Assembly (NCBI GenBank): GCA_025617375.2
Contig: JAMYGW020000012.1
Coordinates: 806,001-870,000 of the forward strand
Direction: 5' to 3'
Source: Acarospora socialis
Taxonomy: Eukaryota > Ascomycota > Lecanoromycetes > Acarosporales > Acarosporaceae
DNA: 64,000 nucleotides
Numbering within the stretch: the first letter of the stretch is position 1; every line of letters starts with the position of its first letter. The notes beneath the pieces are model-generated. The model ran no database searches. It was not told where the DNA came from and saw nothing but the letters and a program-made list of their open reading frames with translations. Made by a program: the position numbers and the translations under genes. Below, in pieces: positions 10,621 through 23,175 of this stretch.

Positions 10621-11240
10621 AACAACACACCACGTCATACGACTGCTGGAGCTGCTGTTCGTTGTAAGAAGCCCTGCGTGAGGAGCTAAAAGAGGGCCAT
10701 GAGAAGAAAATAAATAATCAAACAACACACCTGGTCTTTTGACTGCTGTAACCGCTGTTCTTTGTGAAAGCTCTGAACGATGAAGCAGCAGCTCGAAGAA
10801 CAACTTCTCGCCCACCTTACCGAACCTCTCAGCTAGGATATTCAACACCCATCTTCAAGGAGCACAGCGTGAGGAGCTAAGTGTGGGCCATGAGAAGTAG
10901 AAAGAGGACTTAAACAACATGCCAGGTCGTTCGACTGCTGGTGCCGCTGTTCTTCGTGACAAGCCCTGTGATGAGATCAAACGAGGGCAACGAGAAAAGA
11001 GAAAGATTCAGCAATATGCCAAGTCTTTGATTGGCTGGAGCGGCTGGGATCTCGGTGGCATCGGTTGACGAGATGTGAGCGTTGCAGCGCACAAGTACCA
11101 GCGTGACAATGTCAGCGTTACTGAAGCAGGGAGATGCCGTTCCAGGAGGTCGTCAAATAATCGACGATGAAGATATCTTGGACCGGAAGCCCTGTGTGAT
11201 GAGATTAGACAACTGCACCAAGCAAGAAAAGATTTCAGAG
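10621..11240 (+). repeat. Four diverged tandem modules of about 90-110 bp
   Basis: Modules begin at about 10621, 10721, 10913 and 11009. Shared landmarks in order: AACAACAcACCacGTC, GACTGCTGgaGC, CGCTGTTCTTTGTGA, AAGCCCTGTGATGAG and GGGCCATGAGAAG. The third reads NNMPGRSTAGAAVLRDKPCDEI followed by KRGQREKRK, so the module may once have encoded protein. The fourth is interrupted at 11046/11185 by the 138-bp copy and resumes with GGAAGCCCTGTGTGATGAG. Confidence 0.65.
11047..11184 (+). pseudogene. Segmental duplication, copy B (gene-start fragment)
   Basis: Gap-free 138-bp copy of 5703-5840 (11 differences) carrying the leader and first 25 codons of the 372-aa gene. It is flanked on both sides by sequence of the fourth tandem module (entry at 10621-11240), so it landed inside an existing repeat. 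Its frame runs on for 33 codons of non-homologous sequence and stops; it is not expected to make a functional protein. Confidence 0.85.
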
Positions 11241-11280
11241 GAGCCAAATCCATGCTTTCAGCCACTCCACAGCAAAACTA

Positions 11281-11896
11281 CTTAAGGGCAGCACGCCCTG
11301 AGCTCTACCTGTTCTGTATTGACAAGAATGTGTTATGGGTCTTGGTAACGATATATGGGCATCTGGTAGGTCATTCAACTTATTTCCTGTATCGGTGATC
11401 CTAGAAGCCGGAGTCGGCCTCGCTTCGCTGGCGAGGAGCCCTATCAAGCATTCACCGTTGCTAAGCGAGCGTCTATATCAATCTCAGCTTTCAACGCGAA
11501 ACCTTCCCTCTTTTTTACATAACACATCCACCAAACTGACAGTCTCTACTGCAGATACGTTACCGCTCGTTGCTCCAGCTTAGTGGAGCAACTTCCTGCC
11601 CATTGTTTCCGATAAGAAAACCTCATCAGCAAGCCTTCTGGTCTAGGTATGTCGAAAAGTTCTCTGTTTACGTTGCGTGATCTTCAAGGTGTGAGACTCG
11701 CACAATCTCTGCCTGAAACCGAGAACTATATCCCTACACAACGTCTCTCTCGTAACACAGCTCTGAGATCACAACTTCTGACCTTTGATGTGGGAGTTCG
11801 TCTAACCTGTACACTTCTTATCTCTGCAACAACTCATAACACCTCCTAAACCTTGAACTAATGGCTTTTCGTCGCAGGGATTTCCAGGCCACCACC
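11281..11896 (+). promoter_or_regulatory. Promoter and leader of the helicase gene, with probable leader intron
   Basis: A donor GTATGT at about 11648 and an acceptor at about 11878 (ACTAATGGC branch-like sequence, TCGCAG) or 11888 (TTCCAG) define a likely intron of about 230-240 nt in the 5' leader. It would remove the in-frame ATG at 11861 and place GCCACCACC directly before ATG 11897. No other gene seen. Confidence 0.45.
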
Positions 11897-14235
<2,339 letters not shown>

Positions 14236-15105
14236 CCTCACCAACTAGGCTTTGCACGAAACGTTATTGGAGCGAGCAATAGAGCGATCTCGGGGTCACT
14301 AGTCTGCGACGACCTCCACACGAGCGTGTATTTTTCCTTTACACATTCCTTCGTCTGGTGGCGTGCCACTCCTAGCTTCGATTTCTTCATCCTCTCTGGT
14401 ACTTTTCTACAGCAGAGTGGAGACGATCTTTAGCTGCTGTCTCTCGGGGTATTTCCTTCATTGATACCAAATGAGCTGGCAGATGTGGCCACAGGTTCTG
14501 TTTGATGTGACAAGGGTTGAGCTTCGTGCTCCTTTTCGTCTACTTCAAGCTCTCTGTATCTAGCCAAACTCCTTTCTAGCTAAATCATTACTTCTACAAT
14601 CTCGCTATTTTGCTGTGCATCGTACCTCGGAAAGGGCTGAGTATAGGTCTTGCAAATGCTACTGAAAACCATACCATACTGTAATAACATGCCGGAAGAC
14701 GTACTCTGAGATATGTTTATAGACCCTGGAATAAGAGCCTTGTGAATCTAGATCAGAGCCTGTGGCTCTATCAAAATCCCAAAACATGAACGCTATTCAG
14801 CTATTCTATGAGTAGTGCTGCTAAGTTAGATGTATTGTGTTTTGACTCGAGGGCTCACTTCACCACCTCACACACCCAGCTCCAACGACACTCCAAGCAA
14901 CCACTTCACGCACAAAATGGCCGAACTTGGATAGTCTCACAGCGATTGAATCTAGCCAATGTCATCTAGCTTTGTGCTTTCTGTTGAGAGCTTCTTCTGC
15001 ACGACATCCGCTTCGAACCTCCAACACATTTGACCGTACTTTTCCCGTAAACAAAAGCAATTCACTCAAAGTCACGACGATCCCAGACCACTTTTCTAGG
15101 CAAAA
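14236..15105. other. Intergenic, 870 bp
   Basis: Helicase 3' region and the next gene's promoter. CT-rich leader sequence precedes ATG 15106. A frame from about 14927 overlaps the next gene's first exon in another phase and is a shadow. Confidence 0.5.
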
Positions 15106-18069
15106 ATGGACCACACTGAAGTGGTGCAGAGCGGTGACAGCTATGCTCAGATGCCTCAGCCGGACCTTGCTACCGTTGGTAACGGTCTCTCGAACCGTAC
15201 CTCAGCTGGGAACAGCGAAGCGTCGCCTCGGATTCGAACTCCACATGACAATGAGTATGACACTCCACCGTAAGTTCAAGCTCGGATTGTTGTTCAATTA
15301 GGGAAGGAGAAGATCAATTCGTTGACTCACTCACCTGCTGCAGTGACAACATTGTCGAAGCAGTTAGCCCTACCAGCTCGAGGAAGCGAGGACTCCTGAG
15401 AGCCGCTAGCCTAGGAATTGGCCGTAAGTATTAGCTCTCAATCTTCAAGATCTTCCAAAGGACGTGATTACTCTTGCTTAAGCAGGACATTAGCACTGAG
15501 AAGTGAGATTGGAGTTTACGTCCGAACTTTGCTGACCTAGCTTGGGCATAGCACATATTGAAAGAGCTTTGCGTCAGGTATCTCCTAGTCCTCGCATCAC
15601 GAGCGCTCGACATATTCCTCGCCCGATCTTCACAGGAGCTCTGGCTTCCAGATTCCAGTCTAGCCAACAACAAGAGTCAGCCTCTCGAGGTGGGGAGTCA
15701 GGCACTTATCACGGTCCAGCTCACGGCAGCGAACTGGATAGTGGTGATGCTGCTCCACCATTGAATCTTGCACAGAACTCGTATCGTTCTGCGGCCGAGC
15801 TGCAGACGACTGATTTTTACCCGGCCGGTTGTGAGCCCTACAGCTCAACCAAAGCCGAAATGTTCGAACAACCATCGAGAGCCCCAATCGACTTGAATCC
15901 ATACGTACACCGTGCTGACGAGATCGGTCCAACCCACCGAATCCCTGGTCTTGGTCATTTAGGTAATATGCTTGTGCCACCTGGGTGGAAGGAAGGCGAC
16001 GAGCCGATCAAGCCACAAGAAGCTCAACAGCTATATGACGAAGCGAGAAAGGAAGCACAATATGCACTAGAGAAACTGAAGGACGATATAGACATGTTGC
16101 CAAAGGAAGAGCAAGACAAGCGGAGTGAAGAACGAGACAAGGAATGGAGCAAGCAGTTCAAGAAGGATGACCTAATTCTCAGAGAGCGTATCAAAGTCTA
16201 TGATGATTATCATGAACGTAAGCAATCTAGAAACCGACATCTTAAACTTAGATCGCTGGGATCATTATCGAACTCCGGACCACTACCGCTGCACACAATG
16301 CAGCCACCAACTTCAACGTCAATCCCACAATATACGGAACCTCTTGCGCCGATCAACTTCCCTCTTCGGTCAAGGTCTGACCTTGGGCCTCAGTCCGGCG
16401 AGTATGGTGAGTGAACTAAGAATATTTTATTGTTGTAAGAAGTGGCAATGTTGTTGACATTATTAGGTCTGGAGCCAACCCTAGCGTCTTCGACAAGCTA
16501 TGCAGATCCGCAGAGTCTCGACCCTAGTCTTCTCAACCAGTCTGTGCCTGCGGTTTACAATCGTTTCCAGACTTCCCAGTTCGAGATCATGAGGAAGAAG
16601 GCCGAGACGGAGCAGCAATTCGGATCGTTCCTAGCACAGTATTCGGGATTGTCCAACAACTCCATCTCTCCAGGCCTCCGTTCTCCGTTAAGTGGTCCAC
16701 AAGCGGGGCCGTTTGCCAGCGTTCATACGGGATATAACGAGCAGTCTGCAACAGTCCAACCTGGCTACTTACCGCGACCGTTACCATATATTTCCCCAAC
16801 ACAACCGAGATTTGCACACTGGAAACACACATTACCGCGTATCTCACCATTGGACCGGCCCAGGAGTATAGCAAGTTCGTTCCCAGTTGGCCTGGAAGCA
16901 TCAAGATACCCTGTGAGCTCCTTGTTCCGCGACGGTGGCGGACTTGATATGCCACATCCACAGAATGACACATCAGGCATAACAGATGCGTACCCTTCAC
17001 GAACTCGGTCGGACCTAGAAGCTCTGACATTAGACACGAGCGGTGCCAGCGCACAGATAGTCAAGCCGAAGAAAAAGGTGAGCACGTCTGGTTTCTACCA
17101 ATCTGATATCCGTAAGCTGACAGACTGGGCAGAGAGCTTCCCGAGCCAAGCCCGTGGAGTTGAAAGAGAAGGCTTGGTATTACGAGGACATAAAGAATGC
17201 GAACCTGCCTACCTCACACATATCGGAAGAGGCCGAGCAAGCAGGCGAAGAGTTTGAGATCAAGCAGAGCAGAGGCATCAAGGCAAAGAAAGCGGTTCCA
17301 CTAAAGAAAGTCTCGGTGTCTAAGCCACAACGTCGACGTGGGAGGAAACTATCGTTCGACCCAGCTAAAGGATTTCCAATCTCTGCAAAAGCAGCGGAAC
17401 AGCTCGTAAAGGGCGGGTTTATCGAACGTCAAGAAACAGTAACCTCCAATACCTTCATCCCGTCTCAAGTTCCACCAGCTGTAGCAAACGGACCGGAGTC
17501 CCAGCTGCCTGATTCTCCGCAAGAGCAGTATCCCTTATCCGGCCCACAGGCAAACTATATATACCCCCGACATTCGGTAAGCTTCGTAACCATGACTGAT
17601 GCATGACACCCAGAATCTAACAGCTCCCTAGACAGCGGTTCCCGGGAACACTGTTGATAGCGGTGTCATTTCGCCAATCCCCCACAAAGAAGACGAGCTT
17701 GCGAACCGTGACCAAGAGGACGAGGAACCTGATTCAGGCAGCGCGCAAGATGACGATCCACACGACAAAACCTTCACCGCAACATCTCGCCGCAAGGCCG
17801 CCACTCCGAAGCAGTCCGCCGTTCGTGGCAGGAAGCGCAAGCTCACCGGTGGCGCCCCGAGGGTCAAACGTTCTCGGGTAAGCACCGAAGGCGACAACCA
17901 CGCTGAAATCAAGGTCATCGACGGTAGCTCAGATTGCACACCGATAATCACACAGCGTCCTCGAGAGCATCAGGTAGCTGGATTCATAAGCACCAAGATG
18001 CCAATCCCAACGCTAGGAGAGCCCTTCGAGGATTCGTACGAACCCACATCTCGTCTGTTCAGCTCTTAG
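15106..18069 (+). CDS. Orphan 866-aa nuclear-type protein, 6 exons
   Basis: Exons: 15106-15269, 15344-15423, 15552-16406, 16467-17077, 17124-17576, 17632-18069; all junctions are GT-AG and keep frame. The protein is polar and largely disordered. It has a central charged helix (about 225-280, KDDIDMLPKEEQDKRSEERD) and a tryptophan/tyrosine patch (KAWYYEDIKNANLP). Basic clusters fit nuclear signals: KPQRRRGRKLSF, SRRKAATPKQ and RGRKRKLTGGAPRVKRSR. The C-terminus ends MPIPTLGEPFEDSYEPTSRLFSS. No known domain recognised; a chromatin or transcription role is only inferred from composition. The acceptor at 15551 is the least certain. Confidence 0.65.
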
Positions 18070-19199
18070 AAATCTTCTTAGCATATTGGTCGCTCCATGG
18101 TATGGTCTTTTGGGATATCGAAGCTCTCAAGGCCTGGTCGTAGGATCATTGTCATCCGGCCTTAGGAACGGCTTACGCCACCGCCTTATCTTTTTCTTAC
18201 TTTCATCGGATTGGTCGTTTCTCAACGTGTAGCTGTCAATTCCGGCAGCGCGCTACAACTTCGTAAGATACATTCGTGTTCTCAACCTTCCCAGGATATG
18301 TCCTTTCATATTCAGGACGTCCCACCTTAGTCAGTCTCTACCGACACGTTCTTTCTCTCGTTTGCCAATATTTTCGTGACGATCAGAGGCATGTTCGTAT
18401 GACATATGGGCGTCGTCAAACTCCAGAATTGTTCGTTCCCCTCAGTCTGTCTTTGCCGAGCCCTTGTCTCGTTTGTCAAAATATCCCCGACGGTTCATGA
18501 ATGTCTCGAGCAAGAGTACGAGGTCTGTGTACAGTGTTTGTGGGTACTGTACATTCTCGACTGCAGTCCCAGGTCACTGTCGTCCACCTGTATTGCCGTG
18601 TTATGAGCACAGCGGAGGTACAATAGTGAGCGGTTACTACTTTACTGGAAGGGGCGCCGAGGTGGGAGGTGTAAGCGGAAGCGGGTGAAGTCGCCCTTGC
18701 CGCGGCAGGACTACACCAATGTATGTACTTGTCAGCTACACCTGCCCATCTCTTACTGTTCGATAATTCAATCAAAGGACTGGTTGAATGAACTATACGA
18801 ATATGCGTGGTAGTTGCCGACCACTCATTTTGATCAGCATTCCAGACCTCAATGCTCCGTCAATTCAAAACAAGGGCCTAAGTTTAGACCGGCTAGAATT
18901 CACTTTGCTCTTCGCTTTCTGCCTCGTCTCTACGTAGCGCCTCACAACGACCTCCATCCCTTCTCCCCGTCAATGTGCATAACACAGAGCAGAAACCCAA
19001 TTGGAGCTATAGGGAGACTGGTTGTGTGGGTACACCAAGCGCATTCTTCCTTAAGACACCCACACGACTCCCACTGCACGCATCCCTCATCTCAACACAA
19101 ATGCAAGCCCAACGAAACCACCTTCCCCTCAACCCTCCCAAGCCAAAGTCGGATTCCCCACCCCAGAAGCAAAAGGCAAGCCCTCCCCGCCACCAAAAC
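18070..19199. other. Convergent intergenic region, 1.1 kb
   Basis: Lies between the 866-aa gene and the 3' end of the RBM5-like gene. Pyrimidine-rich; no gene supported. The C-rich plus-strand bias at 19000-19200 continues from the end of the minus-strand gene. Confidence 0.45.
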
Positions 19200-21996
19200 T
19201 CAACCCAGCCTATCAAACCTCTCCTTCGCCCTATCCCTCGTCCTCTCCGCAAATTGCGCATAATCCCCCTTCGTATTCCGGCCCGCCTCCTCCACCGCAT
19301 CGCCGACTTTCCCGCCCAGCGCGCCCAGCCCGACGCCCTGTACGTATAGATCCGTCGCCACGGGCGCGACCATTCCCGTGCCCTGGGCGCCGAGACCCTC
19401 GCCGGCCGACCAGCCCATTTTGCCGAGGAGGGAGGCGCCTTTCGAGGGGACGGGATTGGAACCGTCCTCTTCGTCTGCGCCCTCGTCTTGCGGGCGGGTG
19501 TCAGCTGGGTCGGTCATGGATGAGGTGGAGGGGGTGGGCATGGATTTTTTGGCGGGGCCGAAGGCGCGGCGACGTTCCTTGGCGCGGTCGCGGTATTCGG
19601 GGGTGGTGGTACTGATGGTGTCTGGTGGTGCGGTGGAGGCTTTGGCGATTTTGGCGGTGGCTTTAGTGACCAGGGAGGGGTTTTGCAGGTTGTCTCGGTG
19701 CAGTTGGCTGAGACGCGAGTGCTTGTTGACTTCGGTTTCGGTTTTGAATTGGCGGGAGCAGAGGTAGCAGCATTTCTTGACAAGGTCGGTGAAAGATTGG
19801 GAGGGTAGGTCGGCCTGGTCACTTGCTTTGGTTCTGGCTCGCTTCGTTTCTGCTGGCGCGTCGTCTGCGGAGGCGTCTTCTGCTTGTTGGGGCTGGACAC
19901 CGTGCAACTCCGCGTGCCGGTTGCTCCAGAATTGAAGATGCGCAGGTGCAGACTAGCAATGTTAGCGACGGGTTGATACATATTGATTGTATGTTTTGAG
20001 TAAACTTACCTTTTTCTTGCTGGCAGCAGCGGTTGCTTCGGCTTTTCTTTTCTTCGCTTTTGCTTCAGATTCTTTACCTGCTTTCAAAAGCCCTTCTTTC
20101 TCGGCAGCTGCAGCGGCCTTGTCTACTGCAGACACCCCACCCTCGCTTGCCGTGCCGGCTCTCTCAACCTCACCGGTGGAGAGCATCAGCTCGCTGACAT
20201 ACGCCTCTTCATCCCAGTATGCTAATTTTGTTGCCGTGTTGCCAAGAGGGCTGAATGTAAATCTCTCGCTACCAGATACCGGATTGAAGACGGGTACAAA
20301 GATCCCAGCGTGGACGTAGCTGACCATAACAGGCTTCGACGAGATTGTGAACTTCTCAAAAGAGTTGTATCTCGTCAACGCCGCCTGTGCGTCCTAATAT
20401 ATTTCTCAGAAATAGCGTTCCAAAAACTAAATTGACCACTTACCTCGACGGCGCCAAATTCCGCGAAGCCATATCTCCAGCTGTCATTGCTTTTCCGGTC
20501 TCTCACTAGTAATACTCTCCGGATACTTCCGTCTTTGGCTCCGAGATTTGCATCGCCGGTTGTTGAAGCCACCTTCGCACCGGACCTCTTATTGGTACTT
20601 GGAGCATGGGGTGAAGATCCACCGGTCGGCTTGTATAACTTAGCAACGCCCTTCGCAAGGAGGTCTTCAGTCACGGTAGGTTCAAGGCCACGCAAAAGCA
20701 GAAACTGAGAAGGAGTAGCGTCAGGCGAAGCATCACTATCGCCGCTATTCGTGAAGTTAGACGGTTTCACGGTTGCGAGAATACCCGGTGCTGAGATTCC
20801 TGACAGATGTCAATGTCATGCTGAAAAGCGGAGTCCACAGGAGCTTGATTACCAATCTTTGGAGTTTGGCAACGGAAACATTTCATGCGGCCTGCAAAGT
20901 TGACAAGAGTACACTGTTCTCACGTTAGCAGGATTTCGCAGAGTAGTTGACAGCTGACTTACGATCTTGCAGGTCCATTCCCCTTCAGCCCTCTCGGAGA
21001 GATGGCGCTCATCTCTTTCCCGGCTGAATGCTATTCGAACCTTAGCCGCTTCGCCATTATCTTCAGCAGAGTTACTGCCGTAAAGGTAAATCATCGGATA
21101 GTTGCGTTCAACGAACGCTCGCGAATCCTGTAACGTAGCAAAGCGCAGGAATCCAAACTGACGAGAGACCTCTGAGCGAGCTGTTAGCCGATGCCCATAC
21201 ACATATCGAGGTAGAATGCCCGCATACTGGTGTGCCTATCGCGAATGACCCTCACATCCTCAAGACTCTTAACGTCGTGATACTGTTTGAGTTCTCTTGA
21301 AATCTGTATTCTCAACGCAACGGTCGAAAGTCGACCATATGCTACGCCTTAGCCAGAACACTTTGCAAGTTGACGGAAAACTTAGGCTGATAATGGTACG
21401 GATGAACGAGGTAGGGCGAAGGTTTGTTTCAAAAGGGGTGGTGGTGTCCAACGTCGTCTTCCGCCATCTCGACTGGCAATCCCTCCAATATCACTTCTCT
21501 GCTAGGTGGTCCTCCATAATAAGGTGATCGATCTCGCCGGGGGCTTTGGCTTCTACTTCGACTGTCGTAGCCCGGCGAGCGGTATCCTTCTCGATCTCTG
21601 TCTCGGTAACCACCTCTTGGAGACCGCCCCCGGCGGTACTCGTTGCGTTCTCGGGCGCCATCTCGGTCACGTCTGCGATCCCATTCCCGCATACCGCTGC
21701 CGTTCTGAGTATCCATGGCCGGTCCACGGGGCGGAGTCCGGGAGCGATCTTGCCAAAAGACCAACATTAGCAGATGCACAGCATTGTGAGGTTTCCTTTC
21801 CCGTCTATATTTTACCATGCGGAGGAGTCGGTCGTGAAGATGGTGAGTGGCGCCGGTAATATCGGTCTCTTGAGTTAGATCGAGAGTGCTGCTCGTCGTA
21901 CATCCTGCGGTCGCGATCAACGCGCGTCTGCGAAGGCAAAGGTCTGTAAGTATCGACTGACGACGTATGCTCTTCACCAGAGCGATACGAGGACAT
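19200..21996 (-). CDS. RBM5/RBM10-like splicing factor, 8 exons
   Basis: Predicted 771-aa RNA-binding protein. Exons (minus): 21996-21816, 21748-21453, 21303-21228, 21171-20963, 20913-20853, 20799-20444, 20393-20010, 19952-19200. Order of parts: RS/RD-rich N-terminus (about 60-140); RRM1 (about 144-240, EVILEGLPVEM and SRQFGFLRF); RanBP2-type zinc finger (about 248-272, WTCKICTLVNFAGRMKCFRC, split by an intron after WTCKI); RRM2 (about 305-425, FLLLRGLEP and YGFAEFGAVE); C2H2-like finger (about 582-606, CCYLCSRQF...HSRLSQLH); G-patch (about 693-736, GASLLGKMGWSAGEGLGAQG). This is the RBM5/6/10 architecture, which controls 3' splice-site choice. Acceptor 21172 is chosen over one at 21181 because it gives HTKVSRQFGF. 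Short exons and many introns suit a self-regulated splicing factor, but that is inference. Confidence 0.88.
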
Positions 21997-22319
21997 GTTG
22001 GGCAGTTGTAAGGTGAAAGCCTTTGTGAAGATGATAAAGAGGTTGAAGAAAGGGAAGGTGTATGTAAATCCAAGCGAGCTTCACCACCACATTCTACAGG
22101 ACTCACGTCACTTGATGGAGTCACATTAGATTTTTCTTTGTGATACTACAACGCAATTGGCAATGAGACAAACAAGATCACGGAAATTCTAATATGCTCT
22201 ACTGAAGCCCTCTTTACCTAAGGTCTTACTCTATGCCTCGGACATGAGGAGATTCATTCAACCATTCAAGCACGTGCCATAAAAGCCGTCGAAGAGCCAC
22301 AAAAACCAGGCCTGTCGAC
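21997..22319. promoter_or_regulatory. Shared head-to-head promoter, 323 bp
   Basis: This is the only sequence between the start codons of the RBM5-like gene (minus) and MoaE (plus), so it must hold both promoters. A perfect palindromic E-box CACGTG lies at 22271-22276, 44 nt before the MoaE ATG. Confidence 0.6.
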
Positions 22320-22947
22320 ATGGAAGACACCAACAGCACCCAAGCCCTCGAAGAAGCGAACATCTACGTCGCCCTCACCCACCAGCCCCTCGACATCCCA
22401 TCGACCCTAAACCGCGTCAAGAGCCCCAAAGCCGGCGCCGTCGTCCTCTTCGCCGGTACCCCCCCGCCTCTTCCCCCCGGACCCCTCTCCCTCCCTCCCG
22501 CAGACAAAACCCACTAACCACGCCTCACCAGGCACCACGCGCGACAACTTCAACGGCCAGCCCGTCAAAGAGCTCCAATACACCTCCTACATCCCCAAAG
22601 CCCTGCACACCCTCCAGAGCATCGCGAGAGCCGTGCACAAGAAGCATGGTCTGACAGCAATATCGATGGTCCATCGGCTGGGAACAGTGCCGATCGGCGA
22701 GGAAAGTATCCTGATCGCGCTGTCGTCGCCGCATCGGCAGGCGGCGTGGAGGGCGGGCGAGGAGGCGCTCGAGGAGTGCAAGGCGAAGGTCGAGGTTTGG
22801 AAGCTCGAGGAGTTTGGCGGCGAGGAGGGGGGCGTGTGGAGGGCGAATAGGGATGGCGCGGTGGGGACGATGGTGGGGGAGGGGCCTCTTACTGCGGACG
22901 GCGCTGAATGTCGTCCTAGACGGCCGGGCGCGCCGAAGATGGGGTGA
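22320..22947 (+). CDS. Molybdopterin synthase catalytic subunit (MoaE/MOCS2B), 2 exons
   Basis: Predicted 183-aa large subunit of molybdopterin synthase, which transfers sulfur from the thiocarboxylated small subunit to precursor Z in molybdenum cofactor synthesis. Exons 22320-22455 and 22532-22947; the intron starts GTACCC and ends CACCAG. Family signatures: AGAVVLFAGTTRDNFNGQPV, LQYTSYIPKA (matching LEYEAY), MVHRLGTVPIGEESILIALS, SSPHRQAAWRAGEEALEE, and the lysine pair in KAKVEVWKLEEF (active-site Lys and the VWKxE motif). Length is typical. In fungi this serves nitrate reductase and related enzymes. The coding strand flips from C-rich to G-rich at about 22650. Confidence 0.92.
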
Positions 22948-23175
22948 TGGGTGGGAGGCGGCGTTTCTTTGGCCGGAATTTATATGAGTGACAAGCGCAA
23001 GGTCAGAAGGGTCACCGTGTCCAAGTGCGATAAGAGTGAATATTTTCATTGTATATGCATCTCCAATCAAATCTATCTTAATACATGGTATATCCGCCGT
23101 CTTGTATGTGCAAGAACCACGCCTTCCCAAGATGCCCTTACCGAGAACGCAACTCATCTAATATAAATCCTTCGT

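Larger units (their letters stand above)
9301..11280. other. Decayed repeat bed, about 2 kb
   Basis: No intact gene. The region consists of imperfect direct repeats of several kinds (entries below), short open frames broken by stops, and one embedded copy of the start of the 372-aa gene. A frame at 10108-10380 (plus) includes a C-terminal-like stretch TPQEARPTNKEVAEYTKIRG that could derive from the SRA gene tail; this is inference. Confidence 0.5.

Noticed and set aside
10621-11240. A CRISPR-like or satellite array
   Set aside because: Units are few, diverged and of unequal length, with no conserved short repeat/spacer layout; this is a nuclear fungal region.
11861-11896. Upstream in-frame ATG of the helicase
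   Set aside because: Poor context and likely inside a leader intron; ATG 11897 fits better. Not excluded.
16200-16457. Alternative splicing at about 16216-16248 giving a Cys/His-rich segment (HYRCTQCSHQL)
   Set aside because: The resulting frame meets a stop after the next acceptor; the unspliced frame continues cleanly into exon 4.
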